Assembly (NCBI GenBank): GCA_963691705.1
Contig: OY829543.1
Location: forward strand, 49,208,564-49,272,563
DNA: 64,000 nt
From: Viola odorata
Lineage: Eukaryota; Streptophyta; Magnoliopsida; Malpighiales; Violaceae
Direction: 5' to 3'
This document shows positions 37,123 to 47,990 of this stretch, piece by piece (positions within the stretch are counted from its first letter, which is position 1; every line of letters starts with the position of its first letter). The notes beneath the pieces were generated by a model. It was given only the letters and a program-made list of their open reading frames with translations. It was not told where the DNA came from and searched no databases. The translations under genes and the position numbers were made by a program.

Positions 37123-37783
37123 CAGTTAAACCTCGATAAATGAATGTCCGATAAACGAATAACCTCGCCAAATGAATAATTTTCTCCGGTCCCGATTTGG
37201 GCAAATGGGCTAAATGAATAACCTCGCTAAATGCATTAACGAATAATTTTTTTTAATCCTTAAAGACCCCATGTAAATATAAATGAATAATCATTAAAAT
37301 TCATAAGATATATATATATATATATATATTTATTTATTTATTTATTTATTTATCCTAAAAACAAAAATATTTCTTCCAATCAACAATGTTCATACAAGAA
37401 GTCATTTCTTCACAAAAAAAGCGTCTAAAGTTGTTTGTTTTTTCCTTCCACCAAAAATATATATAGTAGTTTGTAGGTAGGTTAGGTACATTGTCTTAGT
37501 CTCTAAGTATTCTATACATAGAATATTATTATTAGTACATGTTGCATGTATTTAGACTCTAAGTATTCCATACATAGAATCTTATAAGTACATGATGCAT
37601 GTACATAGTCTATATACGTATTTGTACATTAAATGTAAAATAAATAATCATACGAAAAAATAAAAATGTAAAAATACTATCTAAATGAATAAAAATTCAT
37701 TTATCGATAAATGAATATAATAAACTCACTAAACGAATATTTTTTGCTGGTCCCAAGAGCATTCATTTATCGAGGTTTAACTG
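37123..37783. mobile_element. Emigrant/Lemi1-like (pogo-type) mariner MITE
   Basis: Perfect inverted ends CAGTTAAACCTCGATAAATG (37123) and its complement at 37783, flanked by TA on each side (37121-37122, 37784-37785). The motifs CAGT.AAACCTC and GGTCCC near both ends resemble the Arabidopsis Emigrant/Lemi1 family as I remember it. Internal (AT)n and (ATTT)n tracts at 37308-37352 and a doubled 'ctaagtatt.ca.acatagaat' block (37500-37615). No transposase. Confidence 0.88.
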
Positions 37784-37785
37784 TA

Positions 37786-38398
37786 GGTGTCTCTCCAGTC
37801 CATCATAATATCATATGGTGGATTAAACCAATAATAACACGATATATATATAAAATACGGTACTTTATTAAATTATAGTATTCGTTTTTGTAAATATGAT
37901 CTCATTATGTTAAACTTAAAAAAACAATTTTTTTTTGTTTTACAACTCTTGTTCGTCCCATCCCTCACCCTTGAACTCCCTCCATTGCTCCTTTCCTCCA
38001 CAACCACAATAATAAAAAGTAACTACGTAACTAGAGGTTTGGGCTGGGCTGGGCTCTAAAACTCTTCGGCTTACTAATGAGGCGCACCGTATATCGCCGC
38101 AACTCTTCGAGATGGAGAAGTCACAAGACCAGGACCACAAATGGTGACACAGTGTCTCAAACTCGAAGGATAGCATGTATTTGCTATATCAGTTGTCTCC
38201 TTCTTCTATCCTTTCTTTTTTTGGACTAAAATTTTCGCAGATGGCAGCAGCTCATTGGTTAAAAAACCATGTGGTTTTAATACATTTAATTACTTATAGT
38301 TGCCATATCTGTTGCAGAACTGCATAGGGCTGCAAGAATTTCGTTTCGGAACTTTCAATTGCAATGTTCGTTCTTTTTGTCACTTGGAATCGGAATTG
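37786..38398. other. Intergenic, no gene seen
   Basis: 37940-38240 is less AT-rich and gives a short minus-strand ORF (37940-38176) with no recognisable domain. Nothing else. Confidence 0.45.
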
Positions 38399-38403
38399 AA
38401 ATT

Positions 38404-38908
38404 TGATAATCCAAAACATACACCCTAGGCATTTTGGTCTCTACATGGGATACCGGAACCAGTAGTCTAAAATCATAGTCTGGAATCTTCGGCTCGTAAC
38501 CTACAATCCCGGCCATGCTTATCCGGTACCTCACCTTCCCTGCTACCGGTGTGTGGTCGACATCAGCGAGGGGCCCACCTGATATCCCACACCCGGTACA
38601 TCCTACCACCCGGTATCTATCCATCTGGGACAATACCTTGGGTGCCTATAAACAACCCCTATGTGAAAGATAAGCACAAGAAGGAGACAGAAGGAGACTC
38701 TGCAGAACCACTCTCTCTCCATTCTCTCTCTACTCTCTCTCTCATTTTACTCCCTTAAACTCCTGCTTTACCCTATTATAATTCTATATAGTGACTTGAG
38801 TGTAGGGGACCCCCTCCGGCGTCTTGCAGGTGTAGCAGCGACATGGATCACCCCCTCTAGAAGGTAGAGATCTCAGAATCGTCATCACCCCGGGTCCAAG
38901 AATTATCA
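38404..38908 (+). repeat. LTR 1
   Basis: 505 bp, begins TGATAATCC and ends GAATTATCA. It contains runs of CT (about 38707-38750) downstream of the TATA-like site. Confidence 0.8.
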
Positions 38909-39113
38909 AAATGGTGCTCTCGTTGAGAGCCTTGGTTAGATTAAGTGAGTTTCCTTAATTACCAAGGGCTCTCTCCTTTTTCTTGGAGATCTTTACTCTA
39001 GATGGTGTTCAATCAAGTTTCCCTGCCGAATCAACTTTTTTCCAATCCATGACTACACCTACAAGTTACAAGTTAGAATCTAATCTACCATAAGGCAAAG
39101 CAAATGGCAAAAG

Positions 39114-40490
39114 TGGAGAGTGATCATTGATTGAAAGAAAAATCAGAGTTTGATTTGATAATTGAGAAAGAAGTTGGAAAATTGGACGGATCAGATCATC
39201 ATTAAGCTGCAGCAGCAATGTTTGGAATTGGATGCGTGAAGCACCCATATCATCACCATCAGCGGCAAGAAGTTTACGCATTTTCATCGTTGACGCCATG
39301 AGATGTTGCAGCAAGCTAAAGAAAAGTGATGTGGATCCATCTCTCAATCTTACCAGTAAAATAGTACGATTATAATCGCCATCATCTTCATCACGTGTTG
39401 CCAGTAGCCACGTGTTTGGCATGTCAACAACATCTTATCATTATCCGGTACACCGGCAACACCTTCCGGCTCCAGCTCACCAAGCCACCATATGTAATCT
39501 ATTGGTTGGCAAGCTAACGGGTTTCCATGCTAAGGAAAAGAGCAGATTACAGAAGTAGTCCCTTCCTTGTGAAATATCCCCAAGTAGCACTCTGAAGCGA
39601 AAGAAGCAGAAACAACCAATAAAGTTGTCAAGCTCATTCCGGAATGAAAGAAATTCAGCCTCCTTACTTTCCTCGAGGACACCAATCGATAAGAGGTCAA
39701 ATTAGACTTTGTCTTTTGAACCTAATGATAGCAGAAGCCAAACAAGGCTTGTCTCGGTACACCTCCCTATACTCATACCGATAACATTCCTGGTACTATT
39801 CCCAGCATAACTCTCGACAAAAAAAATCAGTGGACGGAATGAAAGGTGCAGAGATTGACAGATGCCATTACAATCATGAAATAATGGTGACAGGCTCGGC
39901 ATGCAGTGACAATGACGGGCTCTTATATTCCGGGAACCTATATTCCGAGATCAATCAACCGGTATTCAAGCTACCGGGGAGGAACCTTGGAGATAGTTCA
40001 TTTGATGAGGGGCCGAGTCAATCATTTGATGAGGGGCCGAGTCAATCATTTGAATAAGAGGACACACTTGGCACTGCCATGCCTAATCATGCCAAAAGCC
40101 ATTCAGGAATTCATGCTTTGCATGGGGCAACTTTTCAATCCTCTGAATCAAATTACAAATTTGGAAAGGTCACGGTAGTTTCCATCACTCTTGTTTATAA
40201 GTTTTTATTATTTGTGTTGGTACCCAATTATAGGTCCATCATCCGGTAGCTGTTTTTCTAGTCTTTTTTTTTTTGGCAACATACCGGGTCACTCGTGTCA
40301 TTGGCAAGGGAGCGTATCATTTGGAGGGCATGAACGGTACCCCGTTACCTAGCTCTTGGAATATTGCATATTTGAAATTGTATTATGATAATACTAACAC
40401 CGTGGATATAGGCTCTAATGCTGAACCACATTTTTAAAAAAAAACTTTTGTTGTCTTTTCTGTGATTTCATAGATGAAATCAAGAATACC
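39114..40490. other. Internal region of the LTR element, no recognised gene
   Basis: A minus-strand ORF (39066-39422, 118 aa) has no family I know and starts within the leader, so I do not call it a gene. A 21-bp unit 'atttgatgaggggccgagtc' is repeated at 40000-40045. No protease, reverse transcriptase or integrase motifs in any frame. Confidence 0.55.
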
Positions 40491-40494
40491 ATGA

Positions 40495-40830
40495 GTGAAA
40501 ACACCTATCTGTGTGACAGTCGGTCTTGATTCGACGGCGTCAGGACATGAGGCACGCCCTGGTATATTAAAGATTCAACGCCGGGAGTGAAAATACCTAT
40601 CTGTGTGACACCGTGTTAATTTAGACGGGTCAGGACATGAGGCACGCCCCGACACCCCCGGAAGTGAAAACACCTATTTGTGTGACACCGTGCTAATTCA
40701 GACTGGTCAGGACACGAAGCACGCTCCGGGGAAGTCAAAACTCAACGCTTGGGAGTGAAAACACCTATCCGTGTGATATAGATCCTGATCAAACGGTATT
40801 AGGACGTGAGGCACGCCCTAGACCGCTCGT
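40495..40830 (+). repeat. Four tandem repeats of about 77-92 bp in the LTR element
   Basis: Units begin 'gtgaaaacacctat.tgtgtg' at 40495, 40587, 40664 and 40754. Each carries 'caggac.tgaggcacgccc'. They lie just inside LTR 2, where many plant retroelements have satellite-like arrays. Confidence 0.85.
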
Positions 40831-40952
40831 TGTAATCAGATCCACTCAAGAAAAAAGACGGATAAAATAGCTGCAACAATCGTGGCAAATCCACTCAAAT
40901 ACCGGGAATTGAGTCCTTGGTAAACACTCGGGCTCGTTTTCGGTTGAGCTTA

Positions 40953-41945
40953 GGATAATCCAAAACATACACCCCTAGGCATTTTGGTCTCTACACGGGG
41001 TACCAGAACCAATAGCCTAGAATCATAATCCGGAATCTTCGGCCCGTAACCTACAGTCCCTACCATGCTTACCCGGTACCTCACCTTCCATGCTACCGGT
41101 GTGCGGTCAACATCAGCGAGGGGCCCCTACCTGATATCCACTACCGTATGACGCCTTATCTCACACCCGGTATCTATCCATTCGGGACAATACCTTGGGT
41201 GCATATAAATAGCCCCTATGTGAAAGATAAGCACAAGAAGGAGACAGGCGGAGACTCTGCAGAACTAGGGGTGTACACGGGCCGGTCCGGTCCGGTTCTT
41301 GGGCTAGAACTGGACCGGACCGGACTTACCGGTTCTTGTCCAGGACAGAACCGGCCCGGCCCAGACACTTCCAGTCCGGGCCGGGCCTGTTCCAATTTTT
41401 CCGGGCCGGTTCTGGCCCGGTTTTTTTTTTTTTTACTTAAAATTTATTCTTGCACACAAATACAAAAAAAGTTGGAGCCAAGAGGGTTTGAACCTCTCCC
41501 CTTTAATATAATAAGTGATGAGTTAACCATTGAACCAAATGGATACTTTGATATTATTATGCATATATATATTTCCGGTTCTACCGGTTCCCGGATTTGA
41601 GGGATGGAGAACCGAACCGGAACTTTCCGGTCCGATCCGGTCCGGGTCAAAAAAAAGAAGAGAAGTCGCGCCGGTCCGGTCCGGGCCAAAAAAAGGACGG
41701 TTTCGGTCCGGCCCGGTTCTTGTACACCCCTGTGCAGAACCACTCTCTCTTTACTCTCTCTCTCTCCTTTTACTCCCTCAAACTCCTGCTCTACCCTATT
41801 ATCATTCTATATACTGACTTGAGCGTTGGAGTACTTGCGCCGGGGAGCCCCTCCGGCGTCTTGCAGGTGTAGTAGGGACATGGATCACCCCCTCTAGAAG
41901 GCAGAGATCTCAGAATCGTCATCACCCCGGGTCCGAGGATTATCA
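40953..41945 (+). repeat. LTR 2, interrupted by a hAT MITE
   Basis: It begins GGATAATCC (the first T of TG changed) and ends GGATTATCA. It is split at 41266-41732 by a hAT-like MITE. The 'catataaatagcccc' at 41206 is the counterpart of the LTR 1 TATA site. Confidence 0.8.
41266..41732. mobile_element. hAT-like MITE with tRNA-like internal boxes
   Basis: Ends TAGGGGTGTACA and the complement of TGTACACCCCTG, flanked by a perfect 8-bp duplication TGCAGAAC (41258-41265, 41733-41740). Arms are rich in CCGGTCC repeats. The middle (about 41474-41542, minus strand) holds GGTTCAAACC with a 5-bp stem, like a tRNA T-arm and pol III B box, and TGGTTCAATGG, like an A box. ORFs across it are by-products. 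Confidence 0.9.
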
Positions 41946-42152
41946 AAACGGTGCTCTCGTTGAGAGCCTTGGTTAGATTAAGTGAGTTTCCTTAATTACC
42001 AAGGGCTCTCTCCATTTTCTTGGAGATCTTTACTCTAGGTGGTGTTCAATCAAGTTTCCCTGCCGAATCAATTTTTTCCAATCTATGACCACACCTACAA
42101 GTTACAAGTTAGAATCTAATCTACCATAAGGCAAAGCAAATCGCAAAAGTGG

Positions 42153-42228
42153 CTATGATTCTAGGCTACTGGTTTCGGTACCCTGTGTAGAGACCAAAAT
42201 GCCCAGGAGAGTATGTTTTGGATTATCA
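42153..42228 (-). repeat. Inverted copy of the LTR start
   Basis: Complement of 38404-38480, with the same landmarks ('gtagagaccaaaatgcc', 'gtatgttttggattatca'). It forms the outer right end of the LTR element next to the target duplication. Confidence 0.88.
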
Positions 42229-42497
42229 AAATTTATGATTCTAATATTTATTTGGAATGGAAAGGAATATAATGAAAGTAGTTCAGAACTCCCATTTCTT
42301 CCAAACAAGAATATTATACTAGGTCTAATATTATTTTTAGTACAATTTATATATATTAACTATTAATTGTTATAGTAAAATATACGATATCATTCTTCTA
42401 CCAAATCAAAAAAATGATAGTAACATGTAAACTTTTATAATGTTATTAATTATAGTACCGGTGAACGTTAACATTGTATATATATAATTAACCTTTA

Positions 42498-43394
42498 CGG
42501 TGCGTTTGGTTGGCGGAATCAGGAAGGAAAGTGACTCGGGAATCTGAGATTTCGAGCTTTATTGCGTTTGGTTGCGACAATGAATCACTCTCCCCGGGAA
42601 TCCAACCTTCCTTGACCGCCTTGACTTTCCCAAAAATGGAGGAAAGTGATTCCCTAGCTAGGGGGTGGGGAGAGTGATTCCCCTTAGAGAGAAAGTTAAT
42701 TTTTTTTGTTAAATGACATATTTGTCCCAAACTAATTATAAAAATAACCTAATAAAGTGTCTTCTTCCTTCTCTGTTTTCTAAAACTTCGCCAAATTATA
42801 TTAATTACACAAAAATTATATTAATTACATAAAAATTATAATAAATACATAAAAATTATAATAATCACAACAAAATTACATAGTAATGATGTAAATAATA
42901 ATAGGTAGAAGAAAATACGATTAGGAACGGGAACAAATCATCCAAGAAATCCCGATCATACTTTGCTATAATTTTCAAGGACTTTAATACGAAGGTTATG
43001 TCATTTGTCATGTTCTTTAACATACAAAAAACCATAGTTATAAAGCAAACTCATTTGATATTTTGATTGTTGAAAGATAGACAATTAAATAGAGAGAAAC
43101 TCTAACGTGTTTAGAAGAATCTGTGTAGCACAATATATATATAGAAAAGAATAATTAGACATCTAATAAGATAACAAAGACACAAATATAGAAAATGATA
43201 AAATAGTCATTTTTTTTACTTTCCTTGAGGATTTCCAAGTATAAAACAAATACAATAATGTTACTTTCCTGGAAATCTTAAATCCCAACCAAACAAAAAA
43301 AACTAACATTCCCCTCAATCACTCTCCTGGGTATCACTCTCTCGGGAGAGTGATTTCAAGGGGGAAAGTAACATTCCGTGAACCAAATGCTACC
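42498..43394. mobile_element. Harbinger/Tourist-like non-autonomous element
   Basis: Ends 'ggtgcgtttggtt' and the complement of 'aaccaaatgctacc', flanked by TTA (42495-42497, 43395-43397). Subterminal blocks also pair ('gaatcactctccc.ggga' on the left, 'tcgggagagtgattt' on the right). AT-rich centre with an 'aaaattata..aattaca' repeat (42795-42870). No transposase. Confidence 0.7.
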
Positions 43395-43397
43395 TTA

Positions 43398-44526
43398 ATT
43401 TTCAGCAAAAATCAATATGGTCGTCTTTTATATAATCGACAATATGAATACTGATTGAAAATAATCAGCAATTTCTCGTTATAATAACGTCATTAAAAAG
43501 ACCAGTCAATTATATGTATAGTTACCGGTCAATTGTTATAAAAAATAAAAATATCGAGTATATGTACAATCGACAATATAAAAATTTCCAACCGTGACAT
43601 TGTCGTTTGAAATACCTTTGTCTATCAAATATAATCAACATTATGGCAAAACTAAATTGTTGACTAATATACTATCGGCAGTATAAAGGCCGATTTAACA
43701 TAATCAATTATTTCTCGCATGTATAGGATTTTTTGAAAAACCAATCAACTATATAATCGTTGATTAAATATAATTAATGTTATCATAAATTCAAGTGATC
43801 GACTATATATAAATAAACGATAATATAAATACGGATTATATATGCCAAATGTATTACTGATGATCGATTATAATCGCACTTTATCATAAATTCAAGTTAT
43901 CGATTGTATATATACAATCAGCAATGTAAATTCAAGTTATCAAATCGTATAAACTAGGTAGTTTAAAACACCAGCCGGTTGTTGATTAAATACAAATCAG
44001 CAATAATAATGTTGATTGACTATCAATGTTAACATTTTACAAATATTGTTAACCACTTACAACTAGTGTGTAAGTTTGTTTCTTTTTTTCACTTTTCAAA
44101 AAGATTGAGACATATCAACATTCTATTGTACAAAATATTATAACTCAAGTAATAATATTATAAGCTGTCACTATAAAATTTTCTTATTTGAAAATCAATT
44201 AATTTAGTTAAAAACATGGCTTTGTCCTTGCGTTTAGAACTCTAGATTGTTGTTTCCTATGAACAAGAAGATCATTTTTTTATACGAAATAGAAAAAGAG
44301 TGTTAATATTACATGAATTTCCTCAAGAAAGTTGCATACCTTACCTTACATTCCTATTTACCGAAAATGAAAATACATGTATATACCAAACTTGTTTTGA
44401 TTTGGTCATAGAATGATCATATATATGAATCTTGATGAGAGTCTACAGCTTCTTGAACAAATTTTGAAACTCCAAGAAGCAAAAACACTGGAATCCATTG
44501 CCATCACCATCCAATCTCCTATGTAC
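43398..44526. other. Intergenic with dispersed 'atcgaca/gcaatata' motifs
   Basis: No gene. 43430-44000 has many variants of a short motif ('aatcgacaatat', 'aatcagcaat', 'tcataaattcaagt.atcgat') on both strands. 44400-44526 is probably the VAPYRIN 3' UTR. Confidence 0.5.
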
Positions 44527-46131
44527 CTATACCACAGCTAGTGGCATGGACCGATCGAAGCTACTACGCAATGCTCTTGCCCTTGTTGGCCTCTTCTTCA
44601 TTGGCTTCTCTGCCTCTTTTCCTGCCATTCCCTTGCCATAATTTGCAATTCCTCCTACCACTTGCAAGACGCTATCTTTGGTGGCGCCGCCATGGATTAG
44701 CACTCTAGTAATACCTACATAGTGCAAAGACTCTGAAATTTGTAATGGTGAAACACCCTTGTTAGTCCTTGCTTCAACATCCGCGCCTTTCTTGACCAAT
44801 AGCTCTGTCACGTCCGCATGGCCAGACTCCACCGCGCAATGCAACGCTGTGTACCCATCTTCATCTTTAGCATCAATGTCAATTCCCTTGTCGATCAATG
44901 TCTTAACAGCATCAATTTTCCCTTTGAATGCTGCTCGGTGCAGTGCTGTCCACCCATGCTGGTCTCGGCCGTTGATGGCTGCCCCATTTTCGATCAATCT
45001 GTGGATGATCCTCACTTCCCCTTTCCTTGCTGCTACGCGCAAACTATCACCCAACTTTAAGGCGTCGAAAAGGCGCGAGTGCCCGTATTCAGCAGCAATG
45101 TCATAAGCTGTTTTACCACTCTTGTTGCGAATTTCTTTGGTAGCACCTTTTTGCAACAAAAGTTTCACCATGTTCTCATCTCCAAGCCCTGCAGCTACAT
45201 GCAAGGGCGAATCACCATCTCTGCCATTATGAGTGTCAGGTTTAGCTCCACTGGCCAACAGAAGACGCGCACAATCCCTACTTCGCTCTGCGACCGCGAT
45301 ATGGAGAGCAGTAGTTCCATCTTTAGTAAGTTCATTAACATTAGCCCCTTTAAGTAAAAGGAGCCTGAGCACTTCCAAGTGGCCTCCCCCTGTAGCAAGA
45401 TGGATAGGACCCCAAGTAGATGACTCTGATTTCTCCGTGCTGGCTCGCCGAGCTAGTAAGAGCTCAACAATCAATGCCTCACCAGAGGCTGAAGCAGCCT
45501 CGAGTGGAGTAGACCCTGATCGGCTTTGTAATTCTACATCAGGCTCAAACTCGAGAAGCAATTGGACTAAATCTGCTCTGCCTTGCGCGGTTGCTATGTG
45601 CAGCAATGTCTGGCCTTGGGAATCCATTGAATCAGCAGGATTCCAAGCTGGATCACTCTTTTCAAGAACTTCCCTTATCTCATCCATTGAACCGTCCATC
45701 ACTAATTGTGCAACAACTGGCGAACCGACGAACATGATCCTGATCCCACTGTCTACGAACACCTGTTTCTTCCTAGTAGTGAACCAATCTTGAGGAACTG
45801 CATCGATTGTTGATGAGGGGTCTTTGATCGCGGCGCCAGGAACCACCACACTGTGAAGAAGGAACGTGTCCTGGCAGTGAGGGAAAGTTTCAGGAAGGAA
45901 AGAAGCTGGAGGGAGATGGTAGGTGATCTCTATTGTTAGAGTTGAAAGAGGAGAAATAATTCCTGACTGCGGCTTGATTGTGTAACGAACTTTGTTCATG
46001 GCCTGGATTCTAAAGGCAACAGGCATGGTATACATAACATTGCGCAAAGTGAGCTCCCCGTAACATTTCTGCCCTGCCTCAATCCTGACAGCTACAAGAT
46101 TTGATGGCTCCAATCCTATAAGCCTGTCCAT
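44527..46131 (-). CDS. VPY: VAPYRIN: MSP-domain plus ankyrin-repeat symbiosis protein
   Basis: Intronless 534-aa ORF. Residues about 1-130 form a VAMP-associated/major sperm protein domain ([20 protein letters not shown] ... [13 protein letters not shown] ... PQSGIISP). Residues about 170-490 form a run of ankyrin repeats ([52 protein letters not shown] and so on). It ends [13 protein letters not shown], as in VAPYRIN of legumes and petunia by recall. VAPYRIN is needed for arbuscule formation and infection-thread growth and acts at mobile puncta with exocyst partners. No signal peptide or membrane segment. Both domains are full length, with no break. Its presence implies the plant keeps arbuscular mycorrhizal symbiosis. 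A VAPYRIN-like paralogue is possible, but the N- and C-terminal matches favour VPY. Confidence 0.93.
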   Translation of the reverse strand: MDRLIGLEPSNLVAVRIEAGQKCYGELTLRNVMYTMPVAFRIQAMNKVRYTIKPQSGIISPLSTLTIEITYHLPPASFLPETFPHCQDTFLLHSVVVPGAAIKDPSSTIDAVPQDWFTTRKKQVFVDSGIRIMFVGSPVVAQLVMDGSMDEIREVLEKSDPAWNPADSMDSQGQTLLHIATAQGRADLVQLLLEFEPDVELQSRSGSTPLEAASASGEALIVELLLARRASTEKSESSTWGPIHLATGGGHLEVLRLLLLKGANVNELTKDGTTALHIAVAERSRDCARLLLASGAKPDTHNGRDGDSPLHVAAGLGDENMVKLLLQKGATKEIRNKSGKTAYDIAAEYGHSRLFDALKLGDSLRVAARKGEVRIIHRLIENGAAINGRDQHGWTALHRAAFKGKIDAVKTLIDKGIDIDAKDEDGYTALHCAVESGHADVTELLVKKGADVEARTNKGVSPLQISESLHYVGITRVLIHGGATKDSVLQVVGGIANYGKGMAGKEAEKPMKKRPTRARALRSSFDRSMPLAVV

Positions 46132-47005
46132 TTTTCTTGATTTTGAAATGGATTCTTGAATTTCTTGTTGGGAGAGGGAAAGATTAGGGAATTAGAGAAG
46201 ATGGGTTGGAATGGGTTTATTTGAAGGGAGGAAGGGGAGGCCGGCGATGATGACAGAGTGCCAAGTGGTGGTGTTAAAACCAATGCAAGACTTGTTCTAT
46301 TGGGCGTCTGGGCTATACGATTCCAGGAAAATGACATAAACACAAAATTGTTTTTCTTGCAAGTCATTTTCTATGTACTGTACTATTTGGATTCGGTAGA
46401 ATGTGTTGTAGTGTGCAATTTAATAAGATTGACAATATGGGTATCTTTTTTTGGGATGTTCTGTTTATGAATTGGCAAACAGTGGCGAGATTTATCAAGA
46501 ATATGTCTGGTGAAATGATGATGTATTGAAAGCACACACTGATGATTTTTTAAAAGGAGAGAGTGTACATTACAAATTTAGAGTTTCATAATTCATTTGA
46601 GGCTAAAATAAAATAAAACTGAAAGATTAGGGCTAAAAATGGTGCAACAAATCTCTTTCCATGTGTTGTTTAGGCCTCGTATATAATTATAAAACTGAAA
46701 TTAAATCTCAGGCTTTGTTGTATTAGTGGACCTTAATTTGTCATTTTTCTCAATAAAGATCCGATGTGGACTTGGTAAGAGCCCAAGTCCAATTAGGTCC
46801 GACCCAATTATCATCTCAAATACAAACTTAACACAATAAATTGGTAAATTTAGAACTATTAAGCTTCCAATGCACGAATCAATACATCATTAAATAGTTA
46901 ACTTTTATGTATATTTATGTAACTTTAGAAAATATGCCTTAGTGACTCATTGAATTTTTAAACACAACTTGTTATGTTTATATTGTGAAAGGAGGGAGTA
47001 TACTA
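46132..47005. other. Upstream region of VAPYRIN; intergenic
   Basis: It contains the VAPYRIN 5' UTR and promoter on the minus strand. No CTTC-type or other symbiosis element was identified with confidence, and no gene. Confidence 0.4.
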
Positions 47006-47155
47006 CTCCCTCCGTCCATAAATAACCGTCACTTTGACTTTGGGCACGTATTTTAAAGACGTACGTAATCCTTAACGTACGTTCGAAATCATACGGCTTT
47101 CTTAAAATACATGCCCAAAATCAAAGCGTGTGGATATGTTGTTATTTAAATTTGT
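47006..47155. mobile_element. Worn Stowaway-like MITE
   Basis: Starts CTCCCTCCGTCC after TA. Inner arms pair ('tttgactttgggcacgtatttt' region with 'aaaatacatgcccaaaatcaaa') around a core with two 'acgtacgt' motifs. The right terminus is degraded. Confidence 0.6.
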
Positions 47156-47593
47156 ACTAATAAATCTAAAATATAAGATATTATATAATTAAATATTTTA
47201 AAATTTTAAAATTTATAACTTGTATTTTTAATTGATTTTTTAATTAATAGTGATAACGTTATCAGTTACTCTGAGTAATTACGAGTAACAGAGAAACAGG
47301 AGAGTAACAGGTATTGTGAGGTTATAATTGATTAACGGGCCAGAGTTCTTAAGCTTAGCAGCCAAGCCCAGGTACAACAACCTTTAATCAAGAAAAAACT
47401 GATATATTATTATTTTTCATCAGTATCATCAGAAATTAATTGCAGAAGATAATATTGTTATTTATTAATTGATCATAATCCCTTATTGAAGTGCCAGATC
47501 TGGTTTTACAGTCACAGTCACACTTCACACAAAAACGAAATCATAACTATTAATTATGGATAATCTGTAGATGCGATGAGAGGTGTATGTTAA
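47156..47593. other. Intergenic, 3' flank of the dehydrin gene
   Basis: AT-rich, with no gene. A short imperfect repeat 'gagtaattacgagtaacagagaaac' lies near 47273. Confidence 0.4.
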
Positions 47594-47887
47594 TTAGTCA
47601 CTGTCGCTGCCGCTGCTGCTGCTGTGGCCATGTTCATGGCCTTCACCATGCTTCTTCTCCTTCTTCTTCTTCTTCTTCTTATCACCTTTTTCACCGGTGC
47701 TGTGCTCACCGCCATCGCCATGGATCTTGTCCTTGATCTTCTCTACAAAACCTTCCTTGTGCTCTCCAGTCTTGTGCTGCTCTCCGGTCTTGTGTTGCTC
47801 GCCTTTGTGCTCTCCTTCTTTGTGCTCGCCGGATTTATCCCCTCCGATGTGGAGAGCGTCGCCGATCTTCTTAATCATTCCTGCCAT
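47594..47887 (-). CDS. Histidine-rich dehydrin, HIRD11-like
   Basis: 97 aa: MAGMIKKIGDALHIGG, then repeats of HKEGEHKGEQHKTGE, a K-type segment GFVEKIKDKIHG (residues about 46-57), a lysine run and a C-terminal serine segment SSSSGSDSD. This order (N-terminal helix, K segment, S segment) and the histidine content match Arabidopsis HIRD11 (At1g54410), a small hydrophilic dehydrin that binds metal ions and membranes and protects enzymes in drought and cold. Acidic serines are likely casein-kinase-2 sites by analogy. It is disordered and cytosolic or nuclear. A TATA box sits 96 bp upstream. The internal EHK/QHK repeat is a candidate for length variation. Confidence 0.92.
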   Translation of the reverse strand: MAGMIKKIGDALHIGGDKSGEHKEGEHKGEQHKTGEQHKTGEHKEGFVEKIKDKIHGDGGEHSTGEKGDKKKKKKKEKKHGEGHEHGHSSSSGSDSD

Positions 47888-47982
47888 TTTTTTTCCTTCT
47901 TTCTTTGTGTTTTGCTTTCTTTTTCTTCTCTCTTTTAAGTAAGGCTGTCGATGATGGGAAAATTAAGGGTAGGATGAGTCCT

Positions 47983-47990
47983 TATTTATA
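47983..47990 (-). promoter_or_regulatory. TATA box of the dehydrin gene
   Basis: TATAAATA on the minus strand, 96 bp before the ATG. The leader just upstream of the ATG is CT-rich on the coding complement. Confidence 0.65.

Larger units (their letters stand above)
38404..42228 (+). mobile_element. Non-coding LTR retroelement with a rearranged 3' end
   Basis: Two LTR copies (38404-38908; 40953-41945, the latter split by a hAT MITE) bound a 2-kb internal region with no gag or pol. The LTR runs TGATAATCC...GGATTATCA, with a TATA-like 'cctataaacaac' (38645-38656) and the following leader 'atggtgctctcgttgagagc' in the place of a primer-binding site. After LTR 2 the leader is repeated (41946-42152, like 38909-39116). 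The element then ends in a 76-bp inverted copy of the LTR start (42153-42228). The whole unit is flanked by AAATT (38399-38403, 42229-42233), a 5-bp target duplication typical of retroelement integrase. Confidence 0.82.

Noticed and set aside
40495..40830. CRISPR-like array
   Set aside because: Units are contiguous tandem repeats without unique spacers, inside a plant retroelement.
41148..41872. Several ORFs across LTR 2 and the hAT MITE
   Set aside because: Composed of CCGG-rich transposon arms; no conserved domain.
45079..45793. Plus-strand ORFs of 92 and 186 aa over VAPYRIN
   Set aside because: Antisense shadows of the ankyrin-repeat coding sequence.
47624..47942. Plus-strand ORFs over the dehydrin gene
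   Set aside because: Antisense to a well-supported HIRD11-like gene.
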